NCBI GenBank assembly: GCA_035698665.1
Contig: DASSBN010000006.1
Coordinates: 1 to 8,690, forward strand
DNA length: 8,690 bases
DNA from: DATEOR01 sp035698665
GTDB taxonomy: Bacteria; Actinomycetota; Thermoleophilia; Gaiellales; Gaiellaceae
Reading direction: 5' to 3'
In this document: piece after piece, positions 1 through 8,690 of the stretch
Layout of the letters: every line of letters starts with the position of its first letter
Position numbering within the stretch: position 1 is the stretch's first letter
Made by a program: the position numbers and the translations under genes
The notes under the pieces: generated by a model
Seen by the model: only the letters and a program-made list of their open reading frames with translations
Database searches by the model: none
Told to the model about the DNA's origin: nothing

Positions 1-1713
<1,713 letters not shown>

Positions 1714-1740
1714 TAGTGTCTGAAGGACGACGCTAGAGAC

Positions 1741-1747
1741 GAAAGGA
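1741..1747 (+). promoter_or_regulatory. Ribosome binding site of the YtxH-like gene
   Basis: GAAAGGA lies 8 bases before the ATG at 1756, a normal Shine-Dalgarno distance. It fixes the start and shows that this gene is translated from a leadered mRNA, most simply a lon read-through transcript. That contrasts with the first genes of the other transcription units here, which have a -10-like box at this distance and no Shine-Dalgarno. Confidence 0.6.
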
Positions 1748-1755
1748 TCGAACTG

Positions 1756-2184
1756 ATGGCGAAGGCAAAGGACATGGTGGGCGACGCGGTCGACACGGCT
1801 CGGCCGTATGTCGAGCGCCTCGCTCAGGACGAGGAGTTGCACGACCACGTCAAGAAGGCGTACGTGTCGGCTCGGAAGATCTACGACGAGCTGCTCGGCG
1901 ACCGCGGGACCACGGGCATGGCGTTCAAGGTCGCGCGCGACAAGGACATCCAGGACGAGCTCAAGAAGGCCGTCGAGGAGCTGCGCAGAGCCGGCGAGCG
2001 CGCCCAGGGCAAGCAGTCCCACACGGGCCGCAACGTCACGCTGCTCATGGCCGGCATCGCACTCGGCGTCCTCTTCAACCCGGCCACCGGCCCTGACACG
2101 CGCCGCTGGCTGAAGGACAAGCTCTTCGGGCCCGAACAGCCCTTCGACTCACTGCCCTCCGAGGGCAACGGCGGCGCCGGCTAG
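1756..2184 (+). CDS. YtxH-like small membrane protein (142 aa)
   Basis: Function unknown. Residues 1-90 are charged and predicted helical. A short hydrophobic segment at about 93-107 (VTLLMAGIALGVLFNP) is followed by the TGPDTRRWLKDKLFG pattern. A glycine-rich membrane segment ending in F-x-P, then a T-G-x-x-T/R stretch, is the hallmark of YtxH-type general stress proteins, so I call it YtxH-like from the pattern only. The N-terminal part contains an internal duplication: residues 21-35 (RLAQDEELHDHVKKA) and 58-72 (KVARDKDIQDELKKA) align without gaps, 37 residues apart. The start is set by a good ribosome binding site. It follows lon by 42 bases with no terminator visible, so co-transcription with lon is likely and a stress-related role is plausible but inferred. 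Its TAG stop shares the CTAG at 2181-2184 with the stop of the convergent M23 gene. Confidence 0.8.
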   Translation: MAKAKDMVGDAVDTARPYVERLAQDEELHDHVKKAYVSARKIYDELLGDRGTTGMAFKVARDKDIQDELKKAVEELRRAGERAQGKQSHTGRNVTLLMAGIALGVLFNPATGPDTRRWLKDKLFGPEQPFDSLPSEGNGGAG

Positions 2185-3614
2185 TTTCCGAAGCCGGGCG
2201 CGGCGTAGACGATCTTCGGCCCGGGCAGGCTCTCTCCGAAGAGCGGCTCAGCCGTGAGCGCGCCCTCGAACCCCGCCGAGTCGAGGCCGGAGAACGACGA
2301 GATGTCGTCCGCCTGCAGCAGGACCGCTGCGGGCGGCGGCGCCTTCTGACCCGGCGGCGTCCAGCCCGTCGCGTCGAAGCTCGCATCGTCGAGGCGCTGC
2401 CAGGCGAGTAGGTAGGGGTACGGGTCGATGACCCCGTCGTAGCCCATGCCGAGCAGTGCGGCGGGATGAACCTCGAAATGGAGGTGAGTCGGCGTGCCCA
2501 CCGCGTCTCCCGTGGCGCCGACGAACCCGATCACGTCTCCGGCCTTGACCTGGGCTCCGTCTCGCGCGAGGGGCGTGAACGCGGAGAGGTGCGCGAAGTA
2601 GAACTCGTTCCCCTGCAGATCGCGGAGCCAGAAGCGGTTCCCGCCGATCGTGTTCCAGCCGACGAGGAAGAGAGTTCCGTCCGTGACCGCGAGGACCGGC
2701 GCACCGAGTGGCGCGAAGATGTCGTTGCCGTGATGCCAGCCCGTGTCGGCGCGGCCGGCGCCGAAGTCGTCCGAGAACGAGGCGGGCCCGTACACGGGAA
2801 AGACGTAGCCGCCGTCCGTGAGGTGCGGATGGACGCCCGTCGGCGGGCTCTGGACGGGAGGAGGCGTCGCGGGTGTGCCGGGGGGCGGCGGCACCGGCTC
2901 GTGATGATGGTGGCTGGGCGGCGGGCTCGCGGGAGGCTCGCTCGGCGGAGGCGGCAGAGCGACCGACTTCGCGGCAGTCGCAGCGGCCTCGGCGTAGCCG
3001 ACGAAGATCTCCGTGCCCACCGGAAGGCCGCCGTGCGCCGCGGTCAGGTGGACGTGGAGGCCCACGACGAAGCCGCGATGGCCCCGTCGCTGGCTCGTGT
3101 TCTGATCCGCGACCGCCTGCTCGAGCGCGATCGCGTAGCCCCAGTCGCCGAGTGCGATCTTCGCGTTCGGCGTGGCGGTGACACTCGAGCCGAGGACGAC
3201 GAGGTTCGAGACGCTGGAGGCCGAGAGATCCCCGCTCGCCCTCGCGGGCGACGCGCGCGAGACCGACCTGAGCGTGACCGCGTCCGCGGTCACCTCTCCC
3301 CCGAACAGTGAGACCGAGCCGACCTTGACGACGGCGCGGCCGAGCGCGCGGTCGTCGTCGACGGTGCCGTTCGCGCCACCCGTGATCGCGCCGGTCGTGA
3401 CGGCGCCGTCCCCGTAGGACCAGCTGACGACGGAGGCGGCCGACTGCGGCGGCGCCGAGATCGACCCTGCCGCGGCGGGCGCCTTCCCCGGCACGACCAC
3501 GCGTACGCCGAAGGCGCTCGCGGAGGCGGCAGGCGAGACCGCCGCAGCTCCCGAGGAGCCGACGGAGGCGAGTGCGAGGAGAAGAAGAGCCCCTAGGACG
3601 ACCCGCAAGCGCAC
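2181..3614 (-). CDS. Secreted M23-family metallopeptidase with novel N-terminal domain (477 aa)
   Basis: Likely an exported peptidoglycan-acting zinc endopeptidase of the LytM/M23 type. A signal peptide is clear at 1-25 (MRLRVV, then a Leu/Ala core). Residues about 35-218 form a Gly/Ala/Val/Ser-rich, beta-looking domain (SVSLFGGEVTADAVTLRS); it vaguely resembles 'choice-of-anchor P' surface proteins, low confidence. A Pro-rich linker at 221-258 carries four consecutive histidines (235-238). The M23 core, about 269-385, contains WHHGND at 293-298 and THLHFEV at 376-382; H294 or H295, D298 and H379 fit the usual zinc ligands, and H342 (YFAHLS) fits the catalytic histidine, so it looks active. 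About 90 residues of unknown role follow. The start is GTG at 3614, chosen because it gives the signal peptide and sits exactly 6 bases after a TAACCT box; no Shine-Dalgarno is present. It is divergent from acs (55-bp gap) and overlaps the YtxH-like gene by 4 bases. Confidence 0.9.
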   Translation of the reverse strand: MRLRVVLGALLLLALASVGSSGAAAVSPAASASAFGVRVVVPGKAPAAAGSISAPPQSAASVVSWSYGDGAVTTGAITGGANGTVDDDRALGRAVVKVGSVSLFGGEVTADAVTLRSVSRASPARASGDLSASSVSNLVVLGSSVTATPNAKIALGDWGYAIALEQAVADQNTSQRRGHRGFVVGLHVHLTAAHGGLPVGTEIFVGYAEAAATAAKSVALPPPPSEPPASPPPSHHHHEPVPPPPGTPATPPPVQSPPTGVHPHLTDGGYVFPVYGPASFSDDFGAGRADTGWHHGNDIFAPLGAPVLAVTDGTLFLVGWNTIGGNRFWLRDLQGNEFYFAHLSAFTPLARDGAQVKAGDVIGFVGATGDAVGTPTHLHFEVHPAALLGMGYDGVIDPYPYLLAWQRLDDASFDATGWTPPGQKAPPPAAVLLQADDISSFSGLDSAGFEGALTAEPLFGESLPGPKIVYAAPGFGN

Positions 3615-3620
3615 GGCTGG

Positions 3621-3626
3621 AGGTTA
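3621..3626 (-). promoter_or_regulatory. Predicted -10 box of the M23 gene, leaderless start
   Basis: On the minus strand TAACCT (3626 to 3621) is followed by 6 bases and then GTG at 3614. TANNNT is the common actinobacterial -10 pattern, and this spacing puts the transcription start on the G of GTG. No convincing -35 is seen, and the sequence before GTG (CTCCAGCC) is not a ribosome binding site. Confidence 0.5.
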
Positions 3627-3657
3627 GCGCTGTACGCGGCTCGTTTGCGATCGGTCT

Positions 3658-3663
3658 TATTCT
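3658..3663 (+). promoter_or_regulatory. Predicted -10 box of acs, leaderless start
   Basis: TATTCT is followed by GGGGCC and the ATG at 3670, so transcription would start at the A of ATG. GGGG at 3664-3667 is too close to the start to act as a normal Shine-Dalgarno. No good -35 hexamer is found 16-18 bp upstream. The geometry is identical to that of the divergent M23 gene, whose predicted start is 56 bases away. Confidence 0.55.
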
Positions 3664-3669
3664 GGGGCC

Positions 3670-5642
<1,973 letters not shown>

Positions 5643-5646
<4 letters not shown>

Positions 5647-6029
5647 GCGGTATCGAGGCCGCGGGCGAAGGCGCGGAAGCGCTCGCGCGCGGCCTCGTCG
5701 GGCCCGAGTGGCGTCTCGTCGGCAAGCGCCGGGTCGGCGGCGACGTCGCGCGCGACCGCGCGAATCTCGTCCTCGACGGCCTTCCGGTGCGCCGGGTCGG
5801 CGAGCAGCTCGTCGATCCATGTGCGCGACCCCTCGTTCCTGACGTCGTGGTCGACGAGCAGGGAGCCGAGCAGGATCCCGGCGCGGACGTAGGCAAACGT
5901 CCTGAAGGCAAGCTGGCGCCGGGGGGAGTCGACGAGCGCGGAGATCTCGGCGTCTTCTGCCTGCAGGCGGGAAACGAGCTCCCCGATGGGCTCATCGACG
6001 AGAGGAAGCCAGAAATCTTCCTCGGCCAT
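5643..6029 (-). CDS. Hypothetical protein, 128 aa, family not recognised
   Basis: I do not recognise this protein. It is acidic, lacks a signal peptide or obvious membrane segment, and looks mostly helical. It opens with MAEEDFWLPLVDEPIGELV. The most distinctive part is the middle, RRQLAFRTFAYVRAGILLG at about 38-56, where aromatic and basic residues could form one amphipathic helix. Its TAG stop lies in CTAG at 5643-5646, overlapping the acs stop. ATG at 6029 is preferred over TTG at 6035 because it is preceded by a -10-like TAGACT with exactly 6 bases between, as at the other starts here, and no Shine-Dalgarno is present. It begins only 9 bases after the stop of the downstream-half TauE gene, so it could also be read as the third gene of that operon. 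Coding is supported by start signals, tight packing and the conserved stop arrangement; a role in anion export is only a guess from position. Confidence 0.75.
5654..5697. terminator. Strong hairpin after acs, candidate bidirectional 3' end element
   Basis: CGAGGCCGCG (5654-5663) is perfectly complementary to CGCGGCCTCG (5688-5697). The loop can continue: after a G/G mismatch, GCGA (5665-5668) pairs with TCGC (5683-5686), then with a 2-base bulge GCGC (5671-5674) pairs with GCGC (5679-5682), closing on GGAA, a GNRA tetraloop. It starts 8 bases after the acs stop but lies within the last codons of the opposing gene. No T-tract follows on the plus strand, so it could be a U-less terminator, a 3' stabiliser or codon-driven coincidence. 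Confidence 0.4.
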
Positions 6030-6035
6030 GGCCAA

Positions 6036-6041
6036 AGTCTA
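6036..6041 (-). promoter_or_regulatory. Predicted -10 box of the 128-aa gene, overlapping the upstream stop codon
   Basis: Minus strand TAGACT (6041 to 6036), then TTGGCC, then ATG at 6029. Its first three bases are the TAG stop of the preceding TauE-like gene. The geometry matches the other leaderless starts, so this gene may have its own promoter inside the operon. No clear -35 is seen. Confidence 0.4.
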
Positions 6042-6401
6042 GTGGCGCGCCGACCAGGCCAGCCGCGCGGCGACGATCAGGAGCAGGCAGGCGAACAGCC
6101 TTTCCAGCGTGCCCTCCGAGAGCCATGTGGCGAGCGCGACCCCTGCGACGACGCCGCCGGCCGACGCGACACCGATCACGAGGGCGGGTCGCCAGCGGAC
6201 GTTGCCGTAGCGGTTCTGCTGCCATGCCCCCACCGCGACCACCGGGATGATCGCGGCGAGCGACGTAGCTTCGGCCGAGAGATGCGAGAGGCCGACCACG
6301 AGCGAAAGAGTCGGGACGAAGAGAATCCCCCCGCCGACGCCGAACATTCCCGACAAAACGCCGGCCGCGAAACCGAGCATGAGGGCGTAAACGACGGTCA
6401 T
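6039..6401 (-). CDS. Half-size TauE/SafE permease subunit, second gene (120 aa)
   Basis: TauE/SafE proteins are membrane permeases, typically exporting sulfite or organosulfonates; the substrate here cannot be told. Usual members are about 250 aa with two homologous halves of about four membrane segments; this one is a single half. It shows the family signature SGMFGVGGGILFVP at 17-30, then hydrophobic segments around EATSLAAIIPVVAVGAW, ALVIGVASAGGVVAGVALA and LFACLLLIVAARLAW, with the polar NRYGNVRW loop between the second and third. ATG at 6401 overlaps the TGA of the preceding gene as ATGA, so translation is likely coupled; a GGTGAGG 11 bases upstream (6413-6419) could act as ribosome binding site. 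The reading frame is open far upstream, so a -1 frameshift at the junction would fuse the halves. The two halves probably pair as a heterodimer or higher oligomer. Stop is TAG at 6041-6039. Confidence 0.88.
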   Translation of the reverse strand: MTVVYALMLGFAAGVLSGMFGVGGGILFVPTLSLVVGLSHLSAEATSLAAIIPVVAVGAWQQNRYGNVRWRPALVIGVASAGGVVAGVALATWLSEGTLERLFACLLLIVAARLAWSARH

Positions 6402-6766
6402 CCGATGAACAGCCTCACCGCGACGGCGACGAGAACCGCGCTCAGAAGCACCGTGAGGACGCGGGTCGGCACCCGTTGCTGGGCCCACGTGCCGAGGAGC
6501 ACCCCGGCGACCGCCGGGAACCCGACGAGCGCCGCGTCGGACCAGCTCACCTCGCCGAGCACGCCGTACGCCGTCATGCCGAAGAGGGCCGTGAGGCCGA
6601 TCGCGGCGAGTGAGGTCCCCGTCGCCCAGCGCGTCGAGTAGCCGAGGACGAGGATGAGAAGCGGGACGACGATCACCCCACCGCCGACACCGAAGAGCGC
6701 GCTGAAGAACCCGGTCGCGAGCCCGATCGCGGGCAACGCGACGACCGGGCGGACCGTCGAGCTCAC
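6398..6766 (-). CDS. Half-size TauE/SafE permease subunit, first gene (122 aa)
   Basis: The partner half of the downstream gene. The signature SALFGVGGGVIVVP sits at 22-35 and aligns without gaps with the same element of the partner. ATGTSLAAIGLTALFGMTAYG, AALVGFPAVAGVLLGTWAQ and VLTVLLSAVLVAVAVRLF follow as further membrane segments, giving about four in total. Together the two genes encode 242 residues, the size of one classical TauE/SafE protein. The GTG start at 6766 is preferred because the first hydrophobic segment follows at once and because it lies 6 bases after a TAGGAT box, with no Shine-Dalgarno. It is divergent from otsB with only 17 bases between the two start codons. It ends in TGA, the only non-TAG stop in the window. 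A split full-length gene is the alternative reading, but the overlap and separate start favour two real genes. Confidence 0.88.
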   Translation of the reverse strand: MSSTVRPVVALPAIGLATGFFSALFGVGGGVIVVPLLILVLGYSTRWATGTSLAAIGLTALFGMTAYGVLGEVSWSDAALVGFPAVAGVLLGTWAQQRVPTRVLTVLLSAVLVAVAVRLFIG

Positions 6767-6771
6767 GCTCG

Positions 6772-6778
6772 TATCCTA
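6772..6778. promoter_or_regulatory. Predicted bidirectional promoter: one -10 box for otsB and the TauE-like genes
   Basis: The 7-mer TATCCTA contains TATCCT on the plus strand (6772-6777), 6 bases before the otsB GTG at 6784, and TAGGAT on the minus strand (6778-6773), 6 bases before the TauE-like GTG at 6766. Both predicted transcripts start on the first base of the start codon, 18 bp apart. Neither direction has a clear -35. One RNA polymerase could occupy it at a time, so the two units would compete. Confidence 0.5.
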
Positions 6779-6783
6779 GTGCG

Positions 6784-7494
6784 GTGGATCTGCTGGCCCC
6801 TCTGCGCGACGCCCCCGGAACCTCAGCGCTCCTCTTCGACGTCGACGGCACCCTCTCACCCATCGCGGCACGGCCGGAGCTCGCGTTCGTGCCTGCCGAG
6901 ACAAAAGCGGAGCTGGCTCGCCTCGCCGCCGAGTACCTGCTGGTCGCGTGCATCAGCGGCCGGGCCGGCGCGGAGGCCGCGGGACTCGTGGGGGTCGACG
7001 GCATCCGCTACGTCGGAAACCACGGCCTCGAGCTCGACAACCGTGCCGCCGAGCTGGCCGACCGGATCGCCGCGTTCCGGGACTCCATCGCCCTTCCCGT
7101 CGAGGACAAGGGCCTCTCGCTCTCCTACCACTATCGCGGCGCGGAGGACGAGGAGGCGGTGAGGGCGAGGCTCGAAGCGGTCGCCGAGCGCGCGCGGGCC
7201 GAAGGGCTCGACCCTCGCTGGGGCCGCAAGGTGCTCGAGATCAGGCCGCCGGTCGCAGCCGACAAGGGCACGGCCGTAACCGCGCTCCTGGCCTCCGTCT
7301 CAGCGCGGAACGGCCTGTACGCAGGGGACGACACGACGGACCTCGACGCGTTCGAGGGGCTCGCGCGCGCGGGGCTCGACCACGCCGTCCGGGTCGCGGT
7401 CGAGTCCGCGGAAGGCCCGGCAGAGCTTCCTCGAGCTGCCGATCTCGTCGTTCAGGGGCCCGCCCAGCTGGCATCGCTCCTGGCGACGCTCTAG
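6784..7494 (+). CDS. otsB: Trehalose-6-phosphate phosphatase (236 aa)
   Basis: Removes phosphate from trehalose-6-phosphate, the last step of the OtsA-OtsB route to trehalose, a cytoplasmic osmo- and desiccation protectant. It is a HAD-superfamily enzyme of normal length for OtsB. Motif I is LLFDVDGT, with nucleophile D19 and acid/base D21. Motif II is S58 in CISGR. The LSYHYR stretch around 118 is typical of the cap domain of this family. Motif III lysine is probably K161 (ADKGTAV), and motif IV is AGDDTTD at 180-186, with D182 and D183 for Mg2+. KVLEIRP is also conserved. GTG at 6784 is the start because it precedes motif I by the usual short distance and lies 6 bases after TATCCT. No otsA is adjacent; the phosphatase may serve an OtsA encoded elsewhere. 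The next gene follows by 38 bases. Stop is TAG. Confidence 0.94.
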   Translation: MDLLAPLRDAPGTSALLFDVDGTLSPIAARPELAFVPAETKAELARLAAEYLLVACISGRAGAEAAGLVGVDGIRYVGNHGLELDNRAAELADRIAAFRDSIALPVEDKGLSLSYHYRGAEDEEAVRARLEAVAERARAEGLDPRWGRKVLEIRPPVAADKGTAVTALLASVSARNGLYAGDDTTDLDAFEGLARAGLDHAVRVAVESAEGPAELPRAADLVVQGPAQLASLLATL

Positions 7495-7520
7495 GCGTTT
7501 GGCGAAGGCCGAGGGCCGGA

Positions 7521-7526
7521 GATACT
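7521..7526 (+). promoter_or_regulatory. Weak -10-like box before the ypfJ-type gene
   Basis: GATACT is followed by GGCTCC and the ATG at 7533, the same 6-base spacing as the other starts, but its first base is G rather than T. A competing signal is GGAG at 7518-7521, 11 bases before the ATG, which could serve as a distant Shine-Dalgarno on an otsB read-through mRNA. I cannot decide between them. Confidence 0.25.
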
Positions 7527-7532
7527 GGCTCC

Positions 7533-8423
7533 ATGCGCTTTCGGCGAGGTGCACGGCTCGATCCGGGCCAGGTCAGAGACGTTCGCGGCAGCCGCGTGGG
7601 CGGTACCGGCGGGCTTGCCATGGGCGGGGGCGGGATCGGGATCGCCGTCCTCGTCATCTACCTCATCTTCTCGGCGCTCTCCGGAGGAGAAGGCCTGCCC
7701 GGCCAGCTCGGCCCGCTCGACAACCAGCGCGTCGGCGAGAACTCGACGCCCTCCCAGCTTTCGGAGGAGTGCAAGACGGGCGAGGACGCGAACCAGCGCG
7801 AGGACTGTCGCATCGTCGCAGTCGTGAATAGCGTGCAGAAGTTCTGGGCCGGCGTCTTCACGGCAAGCGGCGAGCAGTACAAGCCTTCCGACACCGTCTT
7901 CTTCACCGATGCGATCGACACCGGCTGCGGGCATGCGACCTCGCAGGTCGGGCCTTTCTACTGCCCGGCCGACAAGCTCGTCTACATCGATCTCGGGTTC
8001 TTCGACGAGCTGCAGCAGTTCGGCGCGGAGGACACCGTCTTCGTCGAGTCATACGTCCTCGCCCACGAATACGGCCACCACGTACAGGACCAGCTCGGCG
8101 TGCTGAACCGCATCGGGAACGACACGCAAGGGCCCGAGAGCCGCGCCGTGCGCTCCGAGCTCCAGGCGGACTGCTACGCCGGCGTCTGGGCCAAGCATGC
8201 GGTCGAGACCGGCTTCGTCGTCGACGTTACGCAGGCGGATATCAACTCGGGGCTCGACGCGGCGGCCGCGATCGGCGACGACCGCCTCCAGGAGCAGACG
8301 CAGGGCCAGGCGAACCCGGAGACCTTCACGCACGGCACCTCGGAGCAGCGGCGCCGCTGGTTCTCGCGCGGCTACGAGACCGGCAAGCCGGCCGCCTGCG
8401 ACACGTTCTCAGGCTCGATCTAG
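7533..8423 (+). CDS. ypfJ: YpfJ-type membrane-anchored neutral zinc metallopeptidase (296 aa)
   Basis: A predicted zinc protease of the YpfJ/KPN_02809 family (putative neutral zinc metallopeptidase), whose substrate is not established. The order matches E. coli YpfJ from end to end: a basic N-terminus (MRFRRGARLDPGQVRD), a Gly-rich stretch, one membrane anchor at about 33-50, then an extracytoplasmic catalytic domain. That domain has the conserved TGCG...GPFYCPAD element, YIDLGFFDEL, the zinc motif HEYGHH at 178-183 with catalytic E179, ELQADCYAGVW with the likely third ligand E209, AIGDDRLQEQ, and the FTHGTSEQRRRWFSRG C-terminal block. C80 and C92, with the cysteines of the TGCG/FYCP element, may form disulfides outside the membrane. 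The ATG is supported by alignment to the family N-terminus. It ends in TAG within the CTAG at 8420-8423, which also supplies the stop of the convergent decarboxylase. Proteolytic activity is inferred from motifs. Confidence 0.94.
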   Translation: MRFRRGARLDPGQVRDVRGSRVGGTGGLAMGGGGIGIAVLVIYLIFSALSGGEGLPGQLGPLDNQRVGENSTPSQLSEECKTGEDANQREDCRIVAVVNSVQKFWAGVFTASGEQYKPSDTVFFTDAIDTGCGHATSQVGPFYCPADKLVYIDLGFFDELQQFGAEDTVFVESYVLAHEYGHHVQDQLGVLNRIGNDTQGPESRAVRSELQADCYAGVWAKHAVETGFVVDVTQADINSGLDAAAAIGDDRLQEQTQGQANPETFTHGTSEQRRRWFSRGYETGKPAACDTFSGSI

Positions 8424-8690
8424 GCTGCGGCCGATTCCTGCAGCACGGCCCAGGCGCGGCGCACGTCGTCCTCCGTCGTGCGGGCGTTGCCGATTGCGAG
8501 CCTGAGGACGAGGCGGCCGTCGAGACGCGTCTGGCTGAGGAACGCCTCACCGCTCCCGTTCACGCGCTCGAGGATCCCCGCGTTGTCCTCGTCCGAGCCC
8601 TCGCGCCGGAAGCAGACGACGGAGAGCGCATGCGGCGCAGCGATCTCCCAGCCGGGCTCCTCTTCGATCCACGATGCGAAGAGCTGCGCG
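8420..8690 (-). CDS. PLP-dependent decarboxylase (DOPA decarboxylase-like), C-terminal fragment
   Basis: The last 89 residues of a minus-strand gene that starts beyond the right edge. The frame is open from 8690 to the TAG at 8422-8420. The readable tail contains PHALSVVCFRREG, then LERVNGSGEAFLSQTRLDG, then RLVLRLAIGNARTTEDDVRRAW. This order (S-V/L-V-C-F-R, then L-N-x-S-G-x-x-x-x-x-T, then L-R-x-x-I-G-N-x-R-T-T) is the C-terminal signature of the group II PLP-dependent decarboxylases acting on aromatic amino acids or glutamate. The lysine that binds PLP lies outside the window, so substrate cannot be inferred; aromatic amino acid is likelier than glutamate from the tail. Convergent with the ypfJ-type gene, sharing CTAG for both stops. 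Not a pseudogene as far as seen. Confidence 0.88.
   Translation of the reverse strand, partial: AQLFASWIEEEPGWEIAAPHALSVVCFRREGSDEDNAGILERVNGSGEAFLSQTRLDGRLVLRLAIGNARTTEDDVRRAWAVLQESAAA

Noticed and set aside
1714..1719. TAGTGT after the lon stop as a separate promoter for the YtxH-like gene
   Set aside because: It fits TANNNT, but is simply the second TAG stop plus TGT, without a -35 and with no positional check; the gene has a ribosome binding site, consistent with read-through from lon.
2188..2226. Inverted repeats CCGAAG/CTTCGG and CCGGGC/GCCCGG after the YtxH-like stop
   Set aside because: Only 6-bp stems with about 20-base loops that compete with each other, and no T-tract; expected by chance in GC-rich coding DNA.
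6039..7004. 321-codon version of the second TauE-like gene starting at 7004
   Set aside because: The first 200 codons are out of frame with the first TauE-like gene and antisense to otsB; the family-matching part begins at ATG 6401.
6948..8423. 491-codon version of the ypfJ-type gene
   Set aside because: The upstream extension is a shadow of otsB; the family N-terminus matches from ATG 7533.
8424..8450. Short inverted repeats (GCTGC/GCAGC, GGCCG/CGGCC) after the ypfJ-type stop
   Set aside because: Five-bp, mutually exclusive stems inside the decarboxylase tail; too weak to call a terminator.

Overview
The window is GC-rich (about 70% by eye) and densely packed. It holds ten genes with almost no spacer DNA: two are cut by the window edges and eight are complete. 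Gene content, very short intergenic gaps and the promoter style suggest a high-GC actinobacterium. A Thermoleophilia-type lineage (Gaiellales/Solirubrobacterales) is my best guess, from family resemblance only. There are no RNA genes, insertion sequences, prophage genes or CRISPR arrays, and most of the proteins are housekeeping enzymes.

Layout, left to right: the ATPase and protease part of Lon (+, 5' end outside the window), then a small YtxH-like membrane protein (+). Convergent to these is a secreted M23 metallopeptidase (-), divergent from acetyl-CoA synthetase acs (+). Convergent to acs lies a three-gene minus-strand group, read right to left: two half-size TauE/SafE permease subunits overlapping by 4 bases, then an unrecognised 128-residue protein. 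Divergent from that group is trehalose-6-phosphate phosphatase otsB (+), followed by a YpfJ-type membrane-anchored zinc metallopeptidase (+). The last gene is the C-terminal tail of a PLP-dependent (DOPA-decarboxylase-like) decarboxylase (-), cut by the right edge.

The genes do not form one pathway. Themes are protein quality control and envelope proteolysis (Lon, YtxH-like, M23, YpfJ), acetate activation (Acs), trehalose synthesis (OtsB) and anion export (TauE/SafE halves).

The most interesting content is in the punctuation between genes. (1) Five start codons, and a weaker sixth, are preceded by a TANNNT -10 box separated from the start by exactly 6 bases. This is the geometry expected if transcription begins on the first base of the start codon (leaderless mRNAs). 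(2) At 6772-6778 one 7-bp box, TATCCTA, reads as a -10 on both strands, and both predicted transcripts would be leaderless, starting 18 bp apart. (3) All three convergent gene pairs end on the same shared CTAG, whose two strands supply both TAG stop codons. (4) Nine of the ten stop codons are TAG, unusual for a GC-rich bacterium. (5) A strong hairpin lies just past the acs stop, inside the coding sequence of the opposing gene.
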